A DNA stretch of 64,000 nucleotides, from positions 806,001-870,000 of the forward strand of contig JAZGUH010000225.1 in assembly GCA_037893225.1 (NCBI GenBank), read 5' to 3'. Positions within the stretch are counted from its first letter, which is position 1; each line of letters opens with the position of its first letter. Below are positions 11,371 to 22,808 of the stretch, in pieces. This DNA comes from Hippasteria phrygiana. Its lineage: Eukaryota; Echinodermata; Asteroidea; Valvatida; Goniasteridae. The notes under the pieces were generated by a model. That model was not told the origin of the DNA, did no database searches, and saw nothing but the letters and a program-made list of their open reading frames with translations. Both the position numbers and the translations under genes were made by a program.

Positions 11371-14300
11371 TTACAGTGTTATACAAACTGCTTCGTGATA
11401 ACTATAATATGTAGGAATAATTGAAGCACCCACTGAATCCATATTTCTAACATATACATGGTCAATCAATGTACCACCTTCCGTTGTAGAATCAGTAACA
11501 ATCTGTTTATAGCCATGACCTTCCATTAACTTTTGAATCTGTGACGCATGTTTCAAAATGTCTTCATTAAAATCACCCATGACAATACATCTGTTAGATA
11601 TCTTATGAAGTTCTTCAAGCAATATTTTCATCTTCATAATAAATTCATCCATAGTATATGATGCAGGACGATAGATTACTATCACAGAGCATGATATTTC
11701 ACTAATGATTTGAAATGCAATAAACTCAATATTTTGCACTGGTAATACTAGCCTACTAAAAGATCGGTTCCTTCTTCCAAATACACTCACACCTCCATGA
11801 CTTTGTTGTTTCAACATTCTTGTCACCTCATTTAAATTATCATATGATAAACCTCTGATTTGATGATAGCAATTAAATTCAGTTAAATCTGCATCCGAGT
11901 ACAATTCATCATCAATCCATGTCTCAGTAAGACAAATGAAATCAGATTTAATCATTTCATTATTACATATTAAGTCCATATGATGTGCCTGCAATCCTTG
12001 AATGTTATGCATCATAATAACAGTCCTGTTTGAGTCTTCTTCCACTGCATGTACTTCATCAATACATGTTGGCATACCTTCTAATGATTCTGAAACACTT
12101 TTATTACAATAAATATACTTTTCATCAAATCTTTTTATCACAAGTCCATTCATTGATGTAACTCTGCTGAGTGCAACATACGCTTGTCCAGCTGAAAATG
12201 TACGTTCAAGTGAAACCACTGCTTTATCTGTTGTCATTCCTTGCACTTTGTGCACTGTGCATGCCCAGGCTAATTTTAAGGGAAACTGCTGTCTTACACA
12301 CTGCTTTGTGACACTTTCTTCTTCTTTTTCAATTGGAACTGTGTTAGCATGATTTGAAGAATTGAATTTTCTTTTCAATTTACAACCAACATTCTTATTG
12401 TCGAACTGAACAAAAATGTATTTCGGCCAAGATTTATCAGGCAACATAGTTATTTGACGTACAATCCCAAATACACCATTCACAAGTCCATCTGATACAT
12501 CAATGTTCTTAGTTAGCATTACTCTAGCACCAACACCCAACCACAATGATTCAGGCAAGTTTGTGTATGTTGATTTCTTAGGAATTTTGACCTTTCCTTT
12601 TTGATTATCTTTATTTGAATGTTTTTGAAGGTCCTTTGCAACAATACATGTACACTCACTACACTTTGCAAACAATGTCTTTGTATTGTATTCATCAACC
12701 TCTTTGTTACATGGAAAGATATGTAATGCATCATCCCAATCCTCTCCTGTTTCTCGGGAGCTTAAAATTGTCATATCTTCATCTGATAATTTTTCTTTCT
12801 TAGGTTTGATTCGTAATCTATTCAATATCTGTGCAAACTGAACATCATCTTTTTGTCGCATGATTTCACAAAGCTCAACTTTCTGGAAATTATCATTCCA
12901 CAGATCAACCGGAATTCCTTTCTGATGCAATGGTTTTCCTTTCACTGGAGGCAACTGATAAAAATCACCAACAGCTAAAATACTGACACTTCCAAATGGA
13001 TCATGATTGCGTGTTTGTTTTATCTGACGCAAACGGCCATGAATATAGCATAACATCTTGTGATCAACCATTGATATTTCATCAATAATTACAATTTGAA
13101 GATCTTGCAATGCATACCTTAGAGTATTCAATTTCTCTTCTCCAAGTGGTTGATAAGGTAATCTAGCATCAACTGGGATTGACAGGGCACTGTGAATTGT
13201 ACTACCATTGATATTAAATGCAGCAACTCCTGTAGGTGCAGTTAATAACACTGAAACATTATCTGGGTTCTGAACCATTCTTGCAAACAGTCTTGTAGCT
13301 TCATAATATAGTGATTTTATCAAATGACTTTTTCCTGTTCCAGCTCCACCAGTGACAAACACATGAAATGATTTAGGATTTCTACCATTCACCTTTTGTA
13401 AGCACCAATTACGAATCTTATTAAACACCTGTCTCTGCTGAACATTCAAGGATCTCAACAAATTCATTGCCTCTTTGTTTGAAATTTTTACTGAATATGG
13501 TTCAAAACTACATATTTCTCTTTTTTTATCAGCCTGCAAATCAGGAATATCAAATTCATTCTCTTCTTCTGTTACTGGTATACGTTCTGATTGACATTCA
13601 AGTCTGTCTTGCTCAGAGTTAGGACAGATTAAAGCCCAGGCATCTTCTTGAGGACCAAATTTGTTCACATACTGTTCTGCAGCTTCAAGAGAATCAACAT
13701 TTGCCTCATAAATCGACCGGTTACTTTCAACAATACATTGTACTAATTGCAATTGATTATTAAGACGTACGGAACCATTATTATAGAATTCTTTATGTGT
13801 TTCAAACTGAGCTGGTTTCAGCTGGCAATCTACACGATATGGAAGAAATAGCTGCAGTATACTTTGGTAATATTTCTCAGGGTATTTATTCTCTGTAAAC
13901 CGAGGATATCTTATTACTGCTGGCTCAGTTCTACTCCGTTTCTGTATGTGACCCAAACCATCTTTCAGTACATACAATGGTGAATGCTTTCTTTTCTTAT
14001 TTGTGTTTGCATTATAAATAATTCTGTATTCAGAGCAAAATGTAGCCAGGCACATTTCATTAAATATATCAAGTTCTGGTCTTGCTTTATAACGATCAAC
14101 TTTATTTACCATGAATATGTCACGGTCATCATCTGCAGATCTGTTCTGAATTACACTCAGTGGCAAGCTCATTCTGACAGGATTCTCACCCACAGGTATA
14201 AACTCTACTTTTCTTGAACCCTCTTTCAATCTAAGACTACAAACACGAAACACTGCTTCCTGAGCTGATATCTCACGATTATGTAAATACACACAACCAA

Positions 14301-17300
14301 GTTGCCTCATACTTTGTCTAGCATCTAAATTGCCCTTCTGTGCTTCTTTCTGAGTATTTGACAGTAACTGTCCCATTTCACGTTCAGCCTTGGACATATA
14401 TGACACAACATAAGCTGCACAGGCATATGCATCACTGATGAATTGGATATCCATGTTAGCATTCCAACATCTTATCAAATCAGGATTGTACAGATTGACC
14501 CATACATCTTGCGCTTCTCGTTTTATGACAATAGTAGCTTTGCTGCTTAAAACATTATGAGCTTTTTCAAAATCATCTTGTGAAATCTTAAGTCTTTCAA
14601 ACAACTCCAGAGTCGATACATGCTGGTTTTCCTCAAGCTGTAATGCATCCCACACAGACTTCAATAATTCCTTTGCTTCACTACATGTTTGTTTCATTTT
14701 ATCACTACACTCAACATTTCTTTTATCACTACACTCAACATTACTTTTATCATTCTCATCTTCGTAATCACTACCACCAACATAATCACTTTCATCAACA
14801 TCATTAACTATTGCATCTGGCTCAGTAATAAATGTTCTATTTGAAGGTGGTCTTGGAAAGTTAAATCTACACTCAGTTCCTTTTTTTTTACATGACTTAG
14901 AATGTTTCCGACTATGTAGCTGCACATGAGAGATTATATCATTCAGTTCCTCATCTTGTTCCTTAGATGGCAATTTGCAACTAATGTATGAATCAATGAA
15001 TTTAATCACTTCTTCATCACTGTCAATTCCTAACTTTGGAGCATTCTCAATCCAGAATAAACAATGTGTATGGGGAGATCCTCTTTGCTGAAATTCAACT
15101 CTATAAAAATAGTCATTCACTTTGCCAATAGGTTCAGCCCTTGACATGATAACATCTTTCAAAAATGTATGGAACCTTTTATCAAAAATTCTAGCTACAG
15201 TCACTGGATTACTTCGCAATAATTTACATTTATCACCCCAATCCAAATCTTCTATGTCTCTAGAATCACCTTGTTGCTGCAATAATGTGTTTATGATTTC
15301 AGGCCATCTCATATCAGCTGCTGAAAATGAGCAAAACCATGTCGGTATTCCAAGCTGTCTAATCATTGCCATGACATCTTTCTGAGCTGATTGCCAATAT
15401 GGGGGTGTACCTCTGATGGGCTTCAAGAACTTATAACCACTATCAGATTGTAAAATATCATTCAGTTGATCTCTATCCTTAATCATGTTCGCCTGCACAT
15501 TCTCAGCACAATGTACTTTTCCTGAACTCTGACGTATTGCAATTGATACACTTGACATAACTTGTTGTATTTCTGACAGGTATTGGGCATAGAAAACATA
15601 CTGAATGTTTTTGGCAAATCTATTATCTGCATTCATTAACCTGTTATGAAAATATCTAGAAAGACTTAGATTCCCTTCATGATGATCAGTAAATGTCGGC
15701 ATACCTGTTGGAAATAGTGTTGGAAAACACTTGGCTTCATTTGCTTGTTCCATGAGAACTCTCACTGGACTATTTGCTTCACATGGGGCTACACATAAGA
15801 CTTCATCGAAATACTGATCTAAAATCTCAGAAGCAACATTAACTGGTTGCATGCATGTATCGTAAGTAATGCCTGTCAAACGTTCCTCATCTGTTTCTTC
15901 CTCTGTGTCTTCATCACTCTCACATGAATTGTCAGATTTATTTCCTTGTTCATCTTCATCTTCCAATGGATTTTGCCACTCATTGTTTATATCAATATTA
16001 CTATACAACAAGTTGTTTTGCTTCAAAAAACAAAGAGCACGTTCAACATGTTCTCTGGTTACATACTGAAACTGGTAATATCCTTTGAAAGATAATTTTC
16101 TCTTCAACTTAACTCTGATTAACTGGTTATTACTTCCACATCTAGGCAATGCTGTTACTGTCTCAGAAATATTTGATGGTACACAAACAACTGGACCATG
16201 GACTGCATTCTGACCTCCTCTAGGCAATGCTATCATCTTCATAAATGCTACATTAAGTGCAATCAAATGTTCTTCCAATGTATTCAAACAACTCAATTCC
16301 TCAGGGATATCTTCCAATGCCAAATTATTTGTACATGCTTCTGCTGGTATCCTGTTCTGAAGCAATTTCCTGTGACACGTATAGCAAATCCACAAACATG
16401 ATCGACTTGATTCTGACAATGCACACCTCTCACTACATATTGTGTTTATACATGTATGCAAATACTTAAAAGATATACATGTACCAGCAATGTTACTGTA
16501 TTTGTATTTCTTACACTTAATGACTTGTTTGCGAAAAAGAAGTTTATGGCAAACTGCACATATATATTCAGGTCCTGCTGACACTTCTTTCCTCCAGTTT
16601 CTTCTTACATTACTCATAACTCTTTGCTTTGCTCTATTTCCGAGTGATCTTTGTAAATTCATATGCTTCAATTTCTCACGGTACAGTTTATCACTTTGAT
16701 ACTTTCTTTTTGCTTTTTCAATTAATGACCTTTGATAATGTATATTACAATAATACTTTTTTTTAATATTTTTGATCAGATTATTTCTATATGTTAAATT
16801 AGTATGATATTTACTCTTTGCAGTATTAATTGTTTTTAGTCTGTATATTACATTGTCATGATACCTAGTTTTTGCACAGGCAATCTTCTCCCGTCTATGT
16901 ACTTCATTCTTGTGATACTTAGCTTCTGCATAGTTCATCTTTTTTTGCCTATGTGCTTCATTCTTGTGATACTTAACTTTTGCATAGTTAATCTTTTTTT
17001 GCCTATGTGCTTCATTCTTGTTATACTTATCTTTTTTGGTAATCAATGTCTTTTGTCTATATTCTGCATTTTGTTCATATTTCTCTCTCAAAGTTTCTTT
17101 TTTCTTGGAAGCATTTCTTTCATAATTGCTTTTCTCATATACAAGTGCAGCTTTTCTTATTTTCTTACAACCATGATATGTTTCTTTCTTAGCAGATTTT
17201 TTCTTTTCCTTATACATACTATTTTCTTTATATTGAGTTTTTGCTGCTGATTTCTTATCACTTTGATACTGCACATCATTGACATATCTGTCTTTATTTC

Positions 17301-20300
17301 TCAATCTGCACTTAGTCTTACTGACATTAGAACTGTTGTTTTTTACACTTTTCAAATCCTTCTTTCTGGCATATTTTTCTTTAGCTTTCTCCCTTTGTGA
17401 TTTCTGTTTCAATCTCAAATTTACACGTTTCCGTTTTTTCCGCTGCATATTAATACATCTGCTTTCTTCCTCACTGACGTCTGAAACCTTTGTAACCAAA
17501 TCATAATGTACACGTCCTCTGTGGTACAAATAAATTCCCAACTTCAAAACATTCTCACTACTTTTGCCTGTATATATGTATGTACTAGAAAATTTATACC
17601 ACTTATTTACATTGTCATATGTATAAATATCTACATCCAGCATGTTTGCCATTACCATTATTTCTACTTCTGTAGCCCATGTACCACTTTCAAAAATTCT
17701 TGTTCTCAATACATAATCTTCAACTGTCATGTAACCTTCACGTAATATACACTGAAATTTGGTTCTATTTTTCATTAAGTGATTAACTATTGCTGTCCTC
17801 AACTGCATATGATTATCCTCAGTTCCTGAAATAGCACAAGAAATAGCTCTAAAGAAACAATTTCCATCACCTTTAATTCTTGTGATACAGTCAGGTGCTC
17901 CCATTTTCTGACATGCATTTGAAATGTCATGACTATTTAGAGATACTTTTGATAGACCATATTTTTGACACAACTCAATCTTATTTGCATATGTTAAAGG
18001 AACACATTTATGAAGAACCGCTTCTACACATTGTACAATTTCTATCTCGCTTTCATTTGATTGTTTTGCTTGTGCATTTGTGCCAGTACATGCATTGCTC
18101 TCATTGTCACTCTCTTCAAGATTACAGATACTGTCATCATCATCTATCCAGACACTCACTCCTGTAATTTCAAATTGTTCATCATCTCTAATATTCATGG
18201 ATAATCCAAGTTCAGTACAATACCTGTACACACCTTGCCATGAAGTTACACATTTCATCAGACTCCTTCCTTCACAGTCTTGCAAACCATTGTAATTTCT
18301 AGAATGTGAATCAAAAATATAATACATTCCATCTTGAGCAATTACTGAAAATGTATTTTCATGAAAGCAAATAAAACACGCAGAATACTTCTGAAGTGTC
18401 TGCTCCAGTGCACAACTCATTGGTATCATATTAAATTCAGACAGATTTGTTTTTCCTCCAAAAGTACCACAAATAGATTCATGAAACTTCATGTTGAAAT
18501 GTTGACTAAAAACATCTATTTCGTCAGGTAACTCCTTTATCAACAGATACTCATTTATCATTGTAGAACTACGCAATAAAAAACCATACAATTCATTCCC
18601 AGTATTCAACACAAAATCCATATCACGAAAACACCATTCATTCAATTTCTTAATTCTACTATATAGAACTGCACACAGACTATTTGCAACACACTGCTTG
18701 CCACTGTTTTTCCCAAATCTATAATGACCTTGATGGAAACTACCTTGAATCACTTTCACTTCCTCATCTTGTTTTTTCTCTATACTTATTTCACTACATA
18801 CAGATGTTTTGTTTTCCGGTATGTCACGATTAGACATCTTGCATGATTTACTTCTTTTTCTGAACAATCTGGGTTTTTTTGTACTGCAAGTATCTTTTAA
18901 ACAATGTTCATGATTTTGTTGTACCTTTCTTTTTAGTTCTACTTTCTCTCTCCCATTTCCATTTACATACTGCTGTTTATTCCTCTTTCGAAGCGCATAT
19001 CGTGGATTATCCTCTGTTTCCAATGTCACTGCATTTCTACTCTCTTGTTGCTGACCTTGCTTTTCTTCACTAATCTTTCTATCTTTACTACTGTTCTTGT
19101 ATATGTCACTACTACGACGAGTTTGTTTTTTAGTGTCATTTCTTACATCTTCATCTTTTCCCATTTCACAACTGTTGTCTACACTGTGAACAGTTTTCTT
19201 GCTCCGTAAAGAATAACCTCCAGTTTGCTGAGATATTAACTTTGCTTTCTTCACACGCGTCAGGGTCACCATATTACATTTATCTTTACTTAGCTTTGTC
19301 TCACCTTTACCATCACCAATCACGTCATCTTTCATGCTATCTACAAAAGAGTCCTTCTCAGTACTCTGCTTAACTAATTCATCCTGCTCCACTTCAAGTT
19401 CACTGACTACCATCTCAAACATGTTCTTATCTGTTGGAATTCCAAAATCATACATCAAAGACTGACTGTAATTACATTTTCCACATTTACGACACATCCA
19501 GCATAACGATTTGTTTGCCAGAATATGCTCGATATTTGAAAATCCCATACAATTTACATGGTACAAAATGCTACAAAAATCACATGCCACAATTCTTTCA
19601 AAGGGTTTTGTTACTTGATCACATAGCCAACACTGTTTGGCACATGCATCCGTCAGAAATTGGCCCTCATTCTTCAACTTCATTGATTTCAGAACATGAC
19701 ATAATTTACTTCGCTTCTTTACTGCATCATTCTTTGTGATTTCTACTGAAATTCCTTTCTGAACTTTTCCCTTACAAGGTTTATTGAAGTTTATGTTTTG
19801 TTTCTCTTTGCACTTGTTATCCATCTGAACCTGCAGATTCTTCATGATTTTGCTCAGACTTCTTTGAGTGTGATTCTCTATGTTCTTCTGTGCTTTCTCA
19901 TGATACCTTCTGTTTTCTTTACTCATGCGCAATTCAATCACCTTACCATTCCTCTTCCGGTGATAAGCCTGTTTCCGTTCATTTCTTCTGATTTTCTTCC
20001 TATTTGGTTTTGAAACCTTTCTTTCCTCTTTACAATACTCTACAATGCACTCCATTACCTGTCTTCTGCTACAGCATGTTTGTCTGCTTACCTTCAACTT
20101 TCTCAGAACTTTCTGGTTACTCAGTCTCTTCTTTGTCATTTTCCTGATTCTATGGTTCTTCACTTCAGTCACAGCTCTCTGCTCAACATATTTACTATGT
20201 ATAATTACCTCATCATTATGCTGTATTAAATAAGGATTAATTTGGTTTATTTTATGAGTTTTAAGCATTTTGCACCTTTTCTGAGTATTCTCCCAGTTGA

Positions 20301-20643
20301 AGGGCACACTCGCCCCAGTACCCTCAAAATGAAAACAAGGAAGACACTGCCTCCCTTGTTCTCGGAGTACGAACACACGATATCCATGTGCCAACTGGTT
20401 TGCGCACTGCCCGGCAGTCACGAGCAGACGACTTCCCTGAGGAGGTGCCAACCTCAAGGCATTTGGATGAGGGGAAAATGAAATGATGTGTTCAGGAGAG
20501 GAACAAACACTACAAGACATAGAAGAATGAAATGAGGTCATGAAGTGAAGAGGGAAATGAGATGATAACTGCAAAACAGACAAACGTTCATCAAGAGAAC
20601 ATCTGAGGATGCCCCGGTAGATGGTCTTTATAGTCTTCACCAT
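11371..20643 (-). CDS. Helentron (Helitron2-type) Rep-helicase-endonuclease polyprotein
   Basis: Autonomous Helitron protein for rolling-circle-like transposition, in one frame of about 3,090 codons without a stop. Numbering is from an in-frame ATG at 20664; the likely start is the next ATG (20643), 3 bases inside a strong 3' splice site. Seen in order: PHD-type zinc finger (about 345-397); C76-like cysteine protease (C658, D785-S-H787); OTU protease (D933, C936, H1053); basic 18-residue repeats (about 1120-1325); DUF6570-like cysteine region (about 1365-1555); Helitron_like_N Rep nuclease with H1865-T-H1867 and Y2085/Y2089; PIF1 helicase with Walker A GGAGTGKS (K2445), D2528-E2529 and GDFYQLPP; APE-like endonuclease with E2914, GDFN (D3031, N3033) and a final His near the end. 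A C-terminal endonuclease fusion is diagnostic of Helentrons. All visible catalytic residues are present, so the gene may be recently active. Family assignment is firm; protease functions are inferred. Confidence 0.95.
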   Translation of the reverse strand: MVKTIKTIYRGILRCSLDERLSVLQLSSHFPLHFMTSFHSSMSCSVCSSPEHIISFSPHPNALRLAPPQGSRLLVTAGQCANQLAHGYRVFVLREQGRQCLPCFHFEGTGASVPFNWENTQKRCKMLKTHKINQINPYLIQHNDEVIIHSKYVEQRAVTEVKNHRIRKMTKKRLSNQKVLRKLKVSRQTCCSRRQVMECIVEYCKEERKVSKPNRKKIRRNERKQAYHRKRNGKVIELRMSKENRRYHEKAQKNIENHTQRSLSKIMKNLQVQMDNKCKEKQNINFNKPCKGKVQKGISVEITKNDAVKKRSKLCHVLKSMKLKNEGQFLTDACAKQCWLCDQVTKPFERIVACDFCSILYHVNCMGFSNIEHILANKSLCWMCRKCGKCNYSQSLMYDFGIPTDKNMFEMVVSELEVEQDELVKQSTEKDSFVDSMKDDVIGDGKGETKLSKDKCNMVTLTRVKKAKLISQQTGGYSLRSKKTVHSVDNSCEMGKDEDVRNDTKKQTRRSSDIYKNSSKDRKISEEKQGQQQESRNAVTLETEDNPRYALRKRNKQQYVNGNGREKVELKRKVQQNHEHCLKDTCSTKKPRLFRKRSKSCKMSNRDIPENKTSVCSEISIEKKQDEEVKVIQGSFHQGHYRFGKNSGKQCVANSLCAVLYSRIKKLNEWCFRDMDFVLNTGNELYGFLLRSSTMINEYLLIKELPDEIDVFSQHFNMKFHESICGTFGGKTNLSEFNMIPMSCALEQTLQKYSACFICFHENTFSVIAQDGMYYIFDSHSRNYNGLQDCEGRSLMKCVTSWQGVYRYCTELGLSMNIRDDEQFEITGVSVWIDDDDSICNLEESDNESNACTGTNAQAKQSNESEIEIVQCVEAVLHKCVPLTYANKIELCQKYGLSKVSLNSHDISNACQKMGAPDCITRIKGDGNCFFRAISCAISGTEDNHMQLRTAIVNHLMKNRTKFQCILREGYMTVEDYVLRTRIFESGTWATEVEIMVMANMLDVDIYTYDNVNKWYKFSSTYIYTGKSSENVLKLGIYLYHRGRVHYDLVTKVSDVSEEESRCINMQRKKRKRVNLRLKQKSQREKAKEKYARKKDLKSVKNNSSNVSKTKCRLRNKDRYVNDVQYQSDKKSAAKTQYKENSMYKEKKKSAKKETYHGCKKIRKAALVYEKSNYERNASKKKETLREKYEQNAEYRQKTLITKKDKYNKNEAHRQKKINYAKVKYHKNEAHRQKKMNYAEAKYHKNEVHRREKIACAKTRYHDNVIYRLKTINTAKSKYHTNLTYRNNLIKNIKKKYYCNIHYQRSLIEKAKRKYQSDKLYREKLKHMNLQRSLGNRAKQRVMSNVRRNWRKEVSAGPEYICAVCHKLLFRKQVIKCKKYKYSNIAGTCISFKYLHTCINTICSERCALSESSRSCLWICYTCHRKLLQNRIPAEACTNNLALEDIPEELSCLNTLEEHLIALNVAFMKMIALPRGGQNAVHGPVVCVPSNISETVTALPRCGSNNQLIRVKLKRKLSFKGYYQFQYVTREHVERALCFLKQNNLLYSNIDINNEWQNPLEDEDEQGNKSDNSCESDEDTEEETDEERLTGITYDTCMQPVNVASEILDQYFDEVLCVAPCEANSPVRVLMEQANEAKCFPTLFPTGMPTFTDHHEGNLSLSRYFHNRLMNADNRFAKNIQYVFYAQYLSEIQQVMSSVSIAIRQSSGKVHCAENVQANMIKDRDQLNDILQSDSGYKFLKPIRGTPPYWQSAQKDVMAMIRQLGIPTWFCSFSAADMRWPEIINTLLQQQGDSRDIEDLDWGDKCKLLRSNPVTVARIFDKRFHTFLKDVIMSRAEPIGKVNDYFYRVEFQQRGSPHTHCLFWIENAPKLGIDSDEEVIKFIDSYISCKLPSKEQDEELNDIISHVQLHSRKHSKSCKKKGTECRFNFPRPPSNRTFITEPDAIVNDVDESDYVGGSDYEDENDKSNVECSDKRNVECSDKMKQTCSEAKELLKSVWDALQLEENQHVSTLELFERLKISQDDFEKAHNVLSSKATIVIKREAQDVWVNLYNPDLIRCWNANMDIQFISDAYACAAYVVSYMSKAEREMGQLLSNTQKEAQKGNLDARQSMRQLGCVYLHNREISAQEAVFRVCSLRLKEGSRKVEFIPVGENPVRMSLPLSVIQNRSADDDRDIFMVNKVDRYKARPELDIFNEMCLATFCSEYRIIYNANTNKKRKHSPLYVLKDGLGHIQKRSRTEPAVIRYPRFTENKYPEKYYQSILQLFLPYRVDCQLKPAQFETHKEFYNNGSVRLNNQLQLVQCIVESNRSIYEANVDSLEAAEQYVNKFGPQEDAWALICPNSEQDRLECQSERIPVTEEENEFDIPDLQADKKREICSFEPYSVKISNKEAMNLLRSLNVQQRQVFNKIRNWCLQKVNGRNPKSFHVFVTGGAGTGKSHLIKSLYYEATRLFARMVQNPDNVSVLLTAPTGVAAFNINGSTIHSALSIPVDARLPYQPLGEEKLNTLRYALQDLQIVIIDEISMVDHKMLCYIHGRLRQIKQTRNHDPFGSVSILAVGDFYQLPPVKGKPLHQKGIPVDLWNDNFQKVELCEIMRQKDDVQFAQILNRLRIKPKKEKLSDEDMTILSSRETGEDWDDALHIFPCNKEVDEYNTKTLFAKCSECTCIVAKDLQKHSNKDNQKGKVKIPKKSTYTNLPESLWLGVGARVMLTKNIDVSDGLVNGVFGIVRQITMLPDKSWPKYIFVQFDNKNVGCKLKRKFNSSNHANTVPIEKEEESVTKQCVRQQFPLKLAWACTVHKVQGMTTDKAVVSLERTFSAGQAYVALSRVTSMNGLVIKRFDEKYIYCNKSVSESLEGMPTCIDEVHAVEEDSNRTVIMMHNIQGLQAHHMDLICNNEMIKSDFICLTETWIDDELYSDADLTEFNCYHQIRGLSYDNLNEVTRMLKQQSHGGVSVFGRRNRSFSRLVLPVQNIEFIAFQIISEISCSVIVIYRPASYTMDEFIMKMKILLEELHKISNRCIVMGDFNEDILKHASQIQKLMEGHGYKQIVTDSTTEGGTLIDHVYVRNMDSVGASIIPTYYSYHEAVCITL

Positions 20644-20675
20644 TTTCTGCAGAAAAACAAACAAAAAAAGAAAAT
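20644..20675 (-). promoter_or_regulatory. 3' splice site just before the Helentron start codon
   Basis: On the minus strand a long T-rich tract ends in CTGCAG, followed by AAA and the ATG at 20643. This is a near-ideal acceptor and implies an upstream non-coding first exon. It favours the ATG at 20643 over the in-frame ATG at 20664, which would lie inside the polypyrimidine tract. Confidence 0.6.
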
Positions 20676-22356
20676 CAGAAATGTGTAAACTACATCTTTA
20701 AGCCTTTTTAATACAAGAAACATGTCAATTGTGTTCACAGAAATGTAATAAAAAACATTTATCACATACACCTATTTCATTACATACAAATCTGAAACTT
20801 TGTTTATCTTTCCTATTAGCAAACTACATTAAAACCTTTTTAGCATTTCCATAAACTTCATACGTTCCAAATTTCAAGTTGTGAAAAAACCAGCAAAAGC
20901 AAAAGCCAAACATTCAATACTATATACCATACTCATTAAATATATACAATAAAGCAAATAGCATTGTTTATTCCAAAGTCAATTCTCACATTTCTTTTTT
21001 TATATCCTCCTATTTGTATTGCCGAGACTTCAATTACGAGTTTCCACAACAAACTAAGTTCTACTCTTTTGTGTACACTGAGTACGTGAACTATACAATA
21101 AACACGAACACTGACATCACAGTCCACGACCCTCATAAAAATAAAGCATGAAATACCATGAACACATCCAATGTTAAAAAAAACAGCACAAAAAGCAAAA
21201 ACAAAATTTGTACACATGTCTACAGTTCGCAGAAATTTATATGTACAAAAACATGATTTTATTCTTAATGCACTTTTTTTTATAACCAAGTTAATGTCCA
21301 ATTACCACCACCAGCACCATTAACGCAAATAAAAATTTAAAACTGTTTAATAACCACACACATTTCCTTTTTCAAAATCATCTTTGTCCAAAAACAGTAT
21401 AAAGATGCTAAGAAAAAGAGCAAATGCCTGTCAACACATTTCTTTCATATTTTGAGGCAATATAAAGATTACAATATTATCAACAAAAGTCATCATAAAT
21501 AAAATGCAAGCAACCATCTTAGAAAAAATTGCCTGCTATAATCTCAGAATAGAAAAAACCCACCCTTCTTCCTTTTTTTATAAACAACATGACACTAAAC
21601 TTTATATTTTTTTATTTAGCCCAATATACATTGTTCTTATCATCTACTTATGTACCTTAACACGTCAAGAAAATACTGTACAAATCTCTCCTAGAAAACA
21701 TTTCCTTCCCATTGTTGGTTACTCGTAGTTACTTTGTAATTCAAGGAGCAATTGAATTGACTTTCAATGGTCTTTATTTTACTGCCATTAAGAATTTTAA
21801 TACCTAAATAAAAAAAATCAAATAACACTGGAACCAAAACCTTTCTGCACATCTAGTATATAACCACAAAAACTGTTATGTTACTTTTTGGCATATAGTG
21901 TGCACACTTCAACCACACAATCTCTAACACTGCCAATGTAACAAGATCAAGAGTCTCAAAGAACCTAATATCAATTTGCACTAAAAACATTACATGTGTA
22001 GTACTGTGTGGAACCATTTACGTCCATCCATAACATCCCAGCACGTGCATGACATGCAATTAAAGCTACCGCATAGCCATCTTGCCATATTCAAAACAAT
22101 ACTCGTTTTTCAAGCCCCAATTTCAGCTCCATCTCCAATTTCAGCCCATTGCCAAACTGCATTCATGCATGCACTTTGCAAATCAGCTGAAGTTGGAGAC
22201 AGATTCAATTCATAACTTTAAAAGCAGCCATTTTTTGGAATATAGCAAGATGCCCGTGCAGTGCTTCAATTCGCACATAGCCAATCACTGCTGCACTACC
22301 ATGGCTGTGCTATTGCATATTTATGCAACACAATTGAAAGAGTTTTATGCTTTGCC
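20676..22356. other. non-coding, upstream of the Helentron gene
   Basis: Strongly AT-rich. It probably holds the 5' untranslated exon, intron and promoter of the minus-strand gene, but I cannot place them. A minus-strand frame of 121 codons (20936-21301) has no domain-like features and is treated as chance. Confidence 0.4.
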
Positions 22357-22421
22357 AAACAATCCACAAGGAAAACTGACTAGGTAAATTTAAATACATT
22401 TTCAAAGTGAACAAAGAAACT

Positions 22422-22494
22422 GGCACGAGCGGGATTTAAACCTGCAACCTCTGGGTTACCGTACCGGCGCTCTACCAACTGAGCTATCTTGCCC
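22422..22494 (-). pseudogene. tRNA-like SINE head, unit 1
   Basis: Box A is intact; box B is changed to GGTTTAAATCC. The anticodon arm lacks U33 and has a mismatched closing pair, so this is not a working tRNA. Confidence 0.75.
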
Positions 22495-22735
22495 TATGTT
22501 AACGGTCTCCCAAATTGGCAATATCTTTGTTCGAGTGGGCGCTAGTCAGAAGTCATAAACCCAGAATGCCGTGTAGCCAGGGATCACACCAAAAGTTTAC
22601 GATACAACCTGGCAAGCGACATTGTGGAGATTACTCAATGAGGATACGACTTTTTAACTTATAATTTGTAAAACAATCCACAAGGGAAAATGACTAGGTA
22701 AATTTGAATACATTTTCAAAGTGAACAAAGAAACT

Positions 22736-22808
22736 GGCATGAGCAGGATTCGAACCTGCGACCTCAGGGTTACCGTACCGGCACACTACCAACTGAGCTA
22801 TCTTGCCC
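22736..22808 (-). pseudogene. tRNA-like SINE head, unit 2
   Basis: Same fold as unit 1, with intact box B (GGTTCGAATCC). The D-arm/anticodon junction is changed (GTGTGCCGG for GAGCGCCGG). Confidence 0.75.

Noticed and set aside
11123..11386. Continuation of the Helentron protein in another frame
   Set aside because: The endonuclease domain already ends naturally with its final His region before the stop at 11371; the overlapping frame shows no related motif.
20370..20430. Tubulin-like motif (GQCANQLAHG) near the Helentron N-terminus
   Set aside because: Only this short string resembles tubulin; the following sequence has no GTPase features.
20936..21301. 121-codon minus-strand frame upstream of the Helentron gene
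   Set aside because: Low-complexity hydrophobic composition, no domain and no splice support.
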